Positions 58,072-64,000 of a stretch of DNA of 64,000 nucleotides are shown piece by piece. This DNA is from JAXLRU01 sp046330935. Lineage in GTDB: Bacteria; Actinomycetota; Actinomycetes; Actinomycetales; Kineosporiaceae. The translations under genes were made by a program, and so were the position numbers. The notes below the pieces were generated by a model. That model was given only the letters and a program-made list of their open reading frames with translations. It did no database searches and was not told the origin of the DNA. The stretch is from contig JAXLRU010000006.1 in NCBI GenBank assembly GCA_046330935.1, positions 383,891 through 447,890 of the forward strand, written 5' to 3'. Each line of letters begins with the position of its first letter. Within the stretch, counting starts at the first letter, position 1.

Positions 58072-58892
58072 GGCTGACGGCGCTCCACGCGCCAGGCCGA
58101 CGCGTCGTCCAGGACCGGCGGCGGGCCGGCCTCGCCCCTCGGCACGAACGCGAGCCGGTCGTGCAGCCGCGAGGAACGGCCCTGCCACAGCTCGACCTCG
58201 ACGGGCCGGACGAGGTAGCCGCCCCAGTGCGGCGGCACCGGGACGTCGTCGGGGCGGCCGCGATCGGGCCAGCGGGCCGCCAGCTGGGCCACCCGCGCGT
58301 CCAGCTCCGCCCGCTCCGCCAGGGGCCGCGACTGCGCGCTCGCCCAGGCGCCGATCCGGCTGCCCCACGGCCGGGAGACGAAGTAGTCGTGCGTGACCTG
58401 GGCGGACACCCGTTCGGCGACGCCACGGACGATCAGCTGCCGCTGCAGCGGGTACCAGCCGAAGAGCAGGCTGACCCACGGCGTCCCCGCGATGTCGCGG
58501 CCCTTGGCCGAGTCGTGGTTGGTGAAGAACGTGAAGCCCGACGGCGAGGCGTTGCGCAGCAGGACCGTCCGTGAGCGGGGGCGGCCGTCGGCGGCGACGG
58601 TGCCCAGCACCATCGCCAACGGCTCGGGCAGGGCTGCCGAGGTGAGGGGATCGGCCCCCGCCGCGAGCGCGGCGTCGAGCCAGGCGCGCACGTTCGCCCA
58701 CGGGGTCGGCGCCTGCGGCGAGGGCAGGAGATCGGACTCGCTCAGGGATGCCAGCCGATAGTCGATCCGGGGCGAGCGGTACCCTCCGGTCGCGGGTGGA
58801 TCAGACACCTCGTCCCGCGAGGGCGACCGGCCGGCCCGATCGGCCACCGGGAGCTGCTCGCGGTCGTCGTTGCCGGCCGGCGGGTTCGTCAC
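58068..58892 (-). CDS. pdxH: Pyridoxamine 5'-phosphate oxidase
   Basis: 274 residues from GTG 58892; ~45 N-terminal residues exceed the usual ~220, so an internal start is possible. FMN-binding motifs are present: 'SRTVLLRNASPSGFTFFTNH', 'SAKGRDIAGTPWVSLLFGWY', 'QRQLIVRGVAERVS' and the C-terminal signature 'VEVELWQGRSSRLHDRLAF'. It oxidises pyridoxamine/pyridoxine phosphate to pyridoxal phosphate with O2. It is divergent from the citrate synthase gene (71-bp gap). Confidence 0.92.
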   Translation of the reverse strand: MTNPPAGNDDREQLPVADRAGRSPSRDEVSDPPATGGYRSPRIDYRLASLSESDLLPSPQAPTPWANVRAWLDAALAAGADPLTSAALPEPLAMVLGTVAADGRPRSRTVLLRNASPSGFTFFTNHDSAKGRDIAGTPWVSLLFGWYPLQRQLIVRGVAERVSAQVTHDYFVSRPWGSRIGAWASAQSRPLAERAELDARVAQLAARWPDRGRPDDVPVPPHWGGYLVRPVEVELWQGRSSRLHDRLAFVPRGEAGPPPVLDDASAWRVERRQP

Positions 58893-58963
58893 CCGGACAG
58901 TCTGCCGCCGCTGCGCTTGGAACGCTGCCGGGGCGAATCCCCGCGCACAGGAGGAGGAGCCAG

Positions 58964-60079
58964 ATGTCGGACTTCGTCCCAGGCCTCGAGGGTGTCGTCG
59001 CCTTCGAGACCGAGATCGCCGAACCCGACCGTGAGGGCAGCGCGCTTCGCTACCGCGGGGTCGAGATCAACGACCTGGTGGGCCACGTGAGCTACGGCAA
59101 CGTGTGGGGCCTGCTGGTCGACAACAAGTTCAACCCCGGCCTGCCGCCGGCCGAGCCGTTCCCGCTGCCGGTCAACACCGGCGACGTGCGCGTCGACGTC
59201 CAGTCGGCCCTCGCGCAGCTCGCGCCCATCTGGGGCTTCCGGCCGCTGCTGGACATCGACACCGACCAGGTCCGCGAGGACCTCGCCCGCGCCTCCGTGA
59301 TGGCGCTGTCGTTCGTCGCGCAGTCCGCGCGCGGGCGCGACAAGCCGATGGTCCCCCAGCGTGAGGTCGACAAGGCCAACACCATCGTCGAGCGCTTCAT
59401 GATCCGCTGGCGCGGCGAGCCCGACCCCAAGCACGTCGAGGCCGTCGACGCGTACTGGATCTCCGCGGCCGAGCACGGCATGAACGCCTCGACGTTCACG
59501 GCGCGGGTCATCGCCTCCACCGGCGCCGACGTCGCCGCCTGCCTGTCCGGTGCCGTCGGCGCGATGAGCGGCCCCCTCCACGGCGGCGCGCCCTCGCGCG
59601 TGCTGCACATGCTGGAGGACGTCGAGCGCACCGGTGACGCGAGCGCCTACGTCAAGGGCATCCTCGACCGCGGCGAGCGGCTGATGGGCTTCGGCCACCG
59701 CGTCTACCGCGCCGAGGACCCGCGCGCCCGCGTGCTGCGGGCCGCAGCCCAGCGCCTGGGCGCCCCCCGCTACGAGGTGGCCGTCGCGCTGGAGAACGCG
59801 GCGCTGGAGGAGCTGCACGCCCGGCGCCCCGACCGCGTGCTCGCGACGAACGTGGAGTTCTGGGCGGCGGTCATGCTCGACTTCGCCGGCGTCCCCGCCT
59901 CGATGTTCACGCCCATGTTCACCTGCGCCCGCGTCGCCGGCTGGTCGGCGCACATCATGGAGCAGAAGCGCACGGGCCGCCTCGTGCGGCCCTCGGCGCG
60001 CTACATCGGCGAGGGGTCCCGCACCCCGCAGGACGTCGCCGGCTGGGGCGAGTCCCTGGCCAAGGGCTGGGTCGCCTGA
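58964..60079 (+). CDS. Citrate synthase 2 (CitA-like)
   Basis: 371 residues from ATG 58964 with GAGGAGGAG upstream. It condenses acetyl-CoA and oxaloacetate. Catalytic/binding motifs: 'ISAAEHGMNASTFTARVIAS', 'GPLHGGAPSRVLHMLEDVE' and 'MGFGHRVYRAEDPRARVL', the citrate synthase signature; the C-terminal Asp motif is in 'EFWAAVMLDFAGVPASMFTP' and 'RLVRPSARYIGEG' closes the site. Length and 'LRYRGVEINDLVGHVSYGNV' place it with actinobacterial citrate synthase 2 rather than GltA. Ends before a strong hairpin terminator. Confidence 0.94.
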   Translation: MSDFVPGLEGVVAFETEIAEPDREGSALRYRGVEINDLVGHVSYGNVWGLLVDNKFNPGLPPAEPFPLPVNTGDVRVDVQSALAQLAPIWGFRPLLDIDTDQVREDLARASVMALSFVAQSARGRDKPMVPQREVDKANTIVERFMIRWRGEPDPKHVEAVDAYWISAAEHGMNASTFTARVIASTGADVAACLSGAVGAMSGPLHGGAPSRVLHMLEDVERTGDASAYVKGILDRGERLMGFGHRVYRAEDPRARVLRAAAQRLGAPRYEVAVALENAALEELHARRPDRVLATNVEFWAAVMLDFAGVPASMFTPMFTCARVAGWSAHIMEQKRTGRLVRPSARYIGEGSRTPQDVAGWGESLAKGWVA

Positions 60080-60097
60080 TCCTTCCGCCTTCCGGCA

Positions 60098-60132
60098 CGA
60101 GGGCCCGGCACCGTCACGGTGCCGGGCCCTCG
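60098..60132. terminator. Bidirectional terminator between citrate synthase and CBM genes
   Basis: CGAGGGCCCGGCACCGT and its exact complement make a 17-bp stem with almost no loop, 19 bp after the citrate synthase stop and 9 bp from the stop of the convergent gene at 60141. Confidence 0.75.
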
Positions 60133-60140
60133 CCGTCGCG

Positions 60141-61316
60141 TCACCCGCCGCAGCGGACGTCCTGGACGTCGGGCGGGCCGTCGACGGCGGTGGCCGTCAG
60201 GTCGTCGAGGGTGAAGGACGCCGGCATCCGCCCCGAGCAACGATTGGCGAGCTGGACGTCGAGCTGCACGGGCGTGCCCGTGGCCCGGAACCAGGTACTG
60301 ACCTGGACCCAGTGTTCGCCCCCGACGCTGCGGACGCTGCGCTGCTGCGAGGCGCCCAGTCGGGCACGCATCCGGATGTCGGTCGGGCCGTTGTCGGCGG
60401 CGTCGAGCACCCACGCCGCCACCTGGTACCACTGCCCCTTGCGTCCGGCCGGGAGCGTCACCGTCGCGCCCGGCTTCGCCTTCTCCCCGCGGCCCCGGGC
60501 GACCTCCAACGACCTCGACCCCCGGTAGGGGTGCAGCGCCCACACCGCCAGGCTGCTCTTCGCGAGCCCGGCCCAGCCGGAGAGGCTGCCGTCCTCGAAG
60601 TCGAGGTGGAGGCCGTCGAGCCGGTCGGCCGTCGGGGTGGGAGTGGGGGTGGGGGTCGGGGTGGGGGTCGGGGTGGGAGTGGGAGTAGGCGTAGGCACCC
60701 AGCAGGGGTCCAGCGACGGGCGCAGGGAGTACCAGCCCTGATAGAAGGCCGAGACGTCGTCGACGAGAAGCTCGGCGGAACGAGCCTGGCCGGTGCAGTC
60801 GACCCCCTGCACCGAGACGGTCAGCGGCGTCCCGTCGCCCTGCCATTCCAGCGAGGCCAGCGCCCACCCGGCCGAATCCGCGCGGGCGGGGAACTCGTGC
60901 GCCGCCGCGGCGCCCGTGACGGCGCGCAACCGGACACCGGAGGACGGTGCGCCGTCGGGCACCCGCACCCAGGCGTCCATCCGGTACCAGCCATTGCTGG
61001 CAGGGACAGTGACGACGCGCGAGGCGGAGGGCACCGCCCCCGCCGACGGTTCGGCCTGGGGGCGCGCCACGAGCAGGCTTCGGCTCCCGGTGCGGGCGGC
61101 GCGGGCGGTGACGGACGCGACGGAGCCGGACTGCGGTGTCCAGGGTTGCGCCTGGCCCTCCTCGAAGGTGTCCGACACCAGCGGCGCCGCGCCGGTGGCG
61201 GTGGGGCTCGGGCTCGGCGCCGGTGAGGTCGTGGCACCCAGCGCCGGAGCCGCGGCACTGGACAGGGCGACGGCCCCGGCGGCCAGGACCGCGAGGGTGG
61301 GACGGATGGAAGGCAT
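60141..61316 (-). CDS. Secreted protein with two carbohydrate-binding-like jelly rolls, no catalytic domain
   Basis: 391 residues from ATG 61316. Signal peptide to 'PALGA'. Two CBM4/9-like domains (~48-200: 'VSDTFEEGQAQPWTPQSGSV', 'YRMDAWVRVPDGAP'; ~235-390: 'LDFEDGSLSGWAG', 'YQVAAWVLDAADNGPTDIRM') each start with the 'FE.G...W' pattern and end with a 'DDL/DDV' strand. They are joined by a pure Pro-Thr repeat linker (~13 PT pairs). No enzyme module is attached. It probably binds plant-wall glycans outside the cell. 55 bp downstream of another CBM-only gene on the same strand, perhaps in one transcript. Confidence 0.75.
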   Translation of the reverse strand: MPSIRPTLAVLAAGAVALSSAAAPALGATTSPAPSPSPTATGAAPLVSDTFEEGQAQPWTPQSGSVASVTARAARTGSRSLLVARPQAEPSAGAVPSASRVVTVPASNGWYRMDAWVRVPDGAPSSGVRLRAVTGAAAAHEFPARADSAGWALASLEWQGDGTPLTVSVQGVDCTGQARSAELLVDDVSAFYQGWYSLRPSLDPCWVPTPTPTPTPTPTPTPTPTPTPTADRLDGLHLDFEDGSLSGWAGLAKSSLAVWALHPYRGSRSLEVARGRGEKAKPGATVTLPAGRKGQWYQVAAWVLDAADNGPTDIRMRARLGASQQRSVRSVGGEHWVQVSTWFRATGTPVQLDVQLANRCSGRMPASFTLDDLTATAVDGPPDVQDVRCGG

Positions 61317-61371
61317 GGAGACTCCCCGTTGAGTGATGGGGGTGGCCCGCGGAGCGGGCCACCCCCGTGGA

Positions 61372-62922
61372 TCAGAGCCCGCCGATGCAGGCGGTGCCGT
61401 TGAGGGTCAGCTCGACCGGCATCGAGTCGCCGGCCGTGCCCGAGGCGGAGAACGGCAGGACGAGCGGGACGCCCGCCTGGATCACCGGGTAGATGCCCGC
61501 CCCGTTGAGGGTCACGACGTCGCCCTTCTGCTGGACGTAGACGGCCGTGGCCTGGCGGAACTGCTGCCCGTTGGGCCAGCGCCAGGACAGCACCCAGTAG
61601 GGCACCCGGACGTTGGAGGTGACGGTCAGCTCGCCGGTGAACCCGCCGTCCCACGCCTCGACCACCCGGTAGGTGGCCAGGCACGAGGGCTTCGGGCTCG
61701 TGGTGGCGCTGCCCGTCGGGCTGGTGGACGAGGGCGTGCCGGACGTCGTCGTCGGCGGGGTCTTCGTCGGCTTGGGCGACTTCGTGGGCTTCGTCTTCGT
61801 CGGCTTGGGCGACTTCGTGGGCTTCGTCCTGGTCGGCTTCGGCGTCGTCGTGGGGCATGGCTTCACGGTCGTCGCCGGCACCGGGCCGGCCGCGGGGACG
61901 ACGCTGACGTCGTCCAGCACGAACGTGGTCACGACCGGCGGGAACACCGACCCGCAGAAGGTGGACTGGTCGAACGTGAGGCTGCCGTCCTCGCCGGTGG
62001 CGACCCGCCAGCTGAACTTGGTCCACTCGTCCCCGCCGGGGATCCGGGTGGCCGCGAGCGGGCTCATCGACTCCTCGACCAGCCCCATCGCCATGTTCGA
62101 CCGGATCCAGCCGGTGACGTCGTAGACGCCGACCGCCAGGCCGCGCAGCCGCACGCCCGAGCCGGGCACGGCGACGTCGGCGCGCAGCGACGCACCGGCC
62201 CCCTCGCGGGAGGTCTTCAGCAGGCTCAGCTGGACGTGGCGGGAGTCGGTCGACCACGCGTCGACGTCCTCGACCGTGTCGAACGTGTAGGTGTGCGCGA
62301 CCGGTTCGTAGGGCAGCGGGTAGCGGCACTTCACCGCCGGCACCGGGTACTCGAACTGGTCCTTGGAGCGCACGAGGCTGACGTCGTCGACCCGGAAGCC
62401 CCACGGCTGGGGGACGGTCAGCAGGCAGCGGGTCTCGAAGCTCAGCGTGACCTTGCCGCCGACGGCGAGGGCGTGGCCGGTGACCTGCGTCCACTCGCCG
62501 TCGGTGACGACGTTGCCGAGCCCGCCGTCCCACGTCATGCGGGTGTCGGGCTGGCTGGCGGGCAGCTTGACCCAGGCCGTGACGTCGTACCAGGCCTTGG
62601 GCAGGCCGCCGATCGACAGCGAGTCCTCGGCGAGCACCGAGACCTTGCCGGTGCGGGCGTCGTCGCCGGTGTAGGCCAGCCAGGGGCCGACCACCGCACC
62701 CTCGGCGCCCTCCTCGAACGACGTGGCGAACGGCACGGGGGTGGACTTCGGGGGCGGCGACGTGCGCGGGGGCGCCACGGCGTGGGCGGGGGCCACGAGC
62801 CCCGCGCCGACCAGGGCGCCGGCGACACCGCACGCGAGCAGGGCGGCGATCCTCGCCGCGCCCGTCCTCGGGCGGCGGGGGCGGCGCGGCTGCGGTGCTG
62901 CTTCTCGACCTGCGTCCAGCAT
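61372..62922 (-). CDS. Secreted multi-CBM protein (two CBM4/9-like and a CBM2-like module)
   Basis: 516 residues from ATG 62922, with GAGGAGGATC upstream. An Arg-rich n-region and hydrophobic core end near 'APAHAVA'. Two CBM4/9-like domains follow (~68-200: 'FATSFEEGAEGAVVGPWLAY', 'YDVTAWVKLPASQPDTRMTW'; ~210-345: 'YTFDTVEDVDAWSTDSRHVQ', 'TTFVLDDVSVV'). A Lys/Pro/Thr linker ('TKPTKSPKPTKTKPTKSPKP') leads to a CBM2-like C-terminal domain with terminal Cys ('CLATYRVVEAWDGGFTGELT', 'LNGTACIGGL'). No catalytic module. It likely helps adhesion to, or disruption of, insoluble polysaccharide. Confidence 0.78.
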   Translation of the reverse strand: MLDAGREAAPQPRRPRRPRTGAARIAALLACGVAGALVGAGLVAPAHAVAPPRTSPPPKSTPVPFATSFEEGAEGAVVGPWLAYTGDDARTGKVSVLAEDSLSIGGLPKAWYDVTAWVKLPASQPDTRMTWDGGLGNVVTDGEWTQVTGHALAVGGKVTLSFETRCLLTVPQPWGFRVDDVSLVRSKDQFEYPVPAVKCRYPLPYEPVAHTYTFDTVEDVDAWSTDSRHVQLSLLKTSREGAGASLRADVAVPGSGVRLRGLAVGVYDVTGWIRSNMAMGLVEESMSPLAATRIPGGDEWTKFSWRVATGEDGSLTFDQSTFCGSVFPPVVTTFVLDDVSVVPAAGPVPATTVKPCPTTTPKPTRTKPTKSPKPTKTKPTKSPKPTKTPPTTTSGTPSSTSPTGSATTSPKPSCLATYRVVEAWDGGFTGELTVTSNVRVPYWVLSWRWPNGQQFRQATAVYVQQKGDVVTLNGAGIYPVIQAGVPLVLPFSASGTAGDSMPVELTLNGTACIGGL

Positions 62923-63162
62923 CGATCCTCCTCGATCATGTCGGGCTGCCCGGCGAACCTAGGGAGGCGGCCGGTGCGGGGTCAACGGGGACGAACGGGT
63001 CACGCGCCGAAGGACCCTCCGAGGGCTGTCACACTGGGAGGCGGCCCGGCCTACCGACACCGGGCCCGCCCCGACCGCGACCCCTGGCGGCACCTCGCCG
63101 GATGCGTGGCGAGCCCCTGGAGGGGGCCCGGTGGGGCGACCACCGAAGGTGAAGGCAGGACC

Positions 63163-64000
63163 GTGAGCACCGCCACCGACGCTGCGACGACCGATTCGAT
63201 CATCATCCCCGCCGACCTGCTCCCCTCCGACGGCCGGTTCGGCTGCGGGCCGAGCAAGGTCCGCCCCGAGCAGGTCGACTACCTCGCGTCCTTCGGCCGC
63301 ACCGTGCTGGGCACCTCTCACCGGCAGAAGCCGGTCAAGGACCTCGTGCGGCGCGTCCGCGAGGGCCTGTCCTCCCTGTTCAGCCTGCCCGAGGGCTACG
63401 AGGTGGTGCTCGGCAACGGCGGCGCCACCGCGTTCTGGGACGCCGCGGCGTTCAACCTCGTGCGCGAGCGCAGCCAGCACCTCGCCTTCGGCGAGTTCTC
63501 CTCGAAGTTCGCCTCCGTGACGACGAAGGCCCCCTTCCTTGGCCAGCCGACCGTCGTCAAGGGCGAGCCGGGCACCGTGCCCGCGCCGAGCGCCGAGGCC
63601 GGCGTCGACGTGTACGCCTGGGCCCACAACGAGACCTCCACGGGCGCGATGGCGCCGGTGCAGCGGGTCGCCGGGGCCGACGCCGACGCGCTCGTCCTCG
63701 TCGACGCCACCTCGGGCGCGGGCGGCCTGCCGCTGGACGCCTCGCAGGTCGACGCCTACTACTTCGCGCCGCAGAAGTGCTTCGCGGCCGACGGCGGCCT
63801 GTGGCTCGCGCTGATGTCGCCGGCGGCGCTGGCCCGCGTGGCCGAGATCAAGGCGTCGGGCCGCTGGATCCCCGACTTCCTCGACCTCACCACCGCGATC
63901 GACAACTCGGTCAAGGACCAGACGTACAACACCCCCGCGGTGGCGACGCTGGTGCTGCTGGCCGACCAGGTGGAGTGGCTCAACACCAACGGCGGCCTGT
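63163..64000 (+). CDS. serC: Phosphoserine aminotransferase, mycobacterial type, partial
   Basis: Starts at GTG 63163 (GAAGGCAGGA upstream) and runs off the window's end; 279 residues are visible of an expected ~370. PLP-dependent class V aminotransferase: 'GRFGCGPSKVRPEQVDYLAS', 'LGTSHRQKPVKDLVRRVREG', 'VVLGNGGATAFWDAAAFNLV' and 'WAHNETSTGAM' match SerC of the mycobacterial group; the PLP-binding Lys should be in 'DAYYFAPQKCFAADGG'. It makes phosphoserine from phosphohydroxypyruvate for serine synthesis. Confidence 0.93.
   Translation, partial: MSTATDAATTDSIIIPADLLPSDGRFGCGPSKVRPEQVDYLASFGRTVLGTSHRQKPVKDLVRRVREGLSSLFSLPEGYEVVLGNGGATAFWDAAAFNLVRERSQHLAFGEFSSKFASVTTKAPFLGQPTVVKGEPGTVPAPSAEAGVDVYAWAHNETSTGAMAPVQRVAGADADALVLVDATSGAGGLPLDASQVDAYYFAPQKCFAADGGLWLALMSPAALARVAEIKASGRWIPDFLDLTTAIDNSVKDQTYNTPAVATLVLLADQVEWLNTNGGL

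Noticed and set aside
60630..60700. Tandem GGGGTG-type repeats that could be taken for a satellite or CRISPR-like array.
   Set aside because: They encode the Pro-Thr linker of the secreted CBM protein on the minus strand. No CRISPR array or cas gene was seen anywhere in the window.

Overview
The window is very GC-rich (about 72% by eye), with strong third-position G/C bias, many GTG starts, 4-bp ATGA/GTGA gene overlaps and actinobacterial signatures (mycobacterial-type SerC, citrate synthase 2, a c-di-AMP riboswitch before an NlpC/P60 gene). Secreted plant-wall enzymes are abundant, and the GH11-CBM2-NodB-CBM2 order equals Cellulomonas fimi XynD. The host is most likely a cellulolytic actinobacterium of or near Cellulomonadaceae; this is inference from gene content.

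Region by region. 0-2.1 kb: end of an SF1 helicase and a large secreted protein. 2.2-15.3 kb: an accessory island beginning at tRNA-Arg(CCT). It holds a decayed RelB/RelE-type toxin-antitoxin pair, a lower-GC orphan gene, an IS30 element, a GIY-YIG-like gene, an AbiE system whose antitoxin gene is split by an IS3 element (3-bp target duplication; removal restores the frame), an unrecognised two-gene operon, and a duplicated lipoprotein/PKD module in full and broken copies. 15.4-21.3 kb: XynD-like xylanase/esterase, an RTX-like secreted protein and a frameshifted GH53 galactanase. 21.3-31.0 kb: an orphan maltokinase-cap protein, a lipoprotein, etfAB, a cupin regulator and a GlnT-GlxBCD-type cluster with a sarcosine-oxidase-like flavoprotein, probably for amine nitrogen assimilation. 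31.2-38.1 kb: a lipoprotein, then three AA10 LPMO genes in a row, the first with a C-terminal Cip1-like module, and a tiny Cys-rich peptide gene. 38.2-39.6 kb: an ISL3 element with a perfect 8-bp target duplication.

39.8-48.6 kb: chromosomal functions: an HDOD/GGDEF pair, a YihY/BrkB membrane protein, an HNH nuclease, an NlpC/P60 hydrolase under a c-di-AMP riboswitch, a DtxR-type regulator, a photolyase and a structured RNA carrying a 12-codon ORF behind a near-perfect anti-16S sequence. 48.7-56.7 kb: an Hsp90-like GHKL ATPase between two paralogous ~1000-residue helical-repeat proteins. 56.7-64 kb: MFS exporter, PdxH, citrate synthase, two secreted non-catalytic CBM proteins and the start of serC.

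The carbohydrate genes fit together as secreted attack on cellulose (LPMOs), xylan (XynD) and arabinogalactan (GH53, apparently broken), with accessory binding proteins. The best candidates for something undescribed are the Hsp90/helical-repeat trio, the AA10-CBM2-Cip1 fusion with the adjacent Cys-rich peptide, and the structured RNA/mini-ORF at 48.0-48.3 kb.
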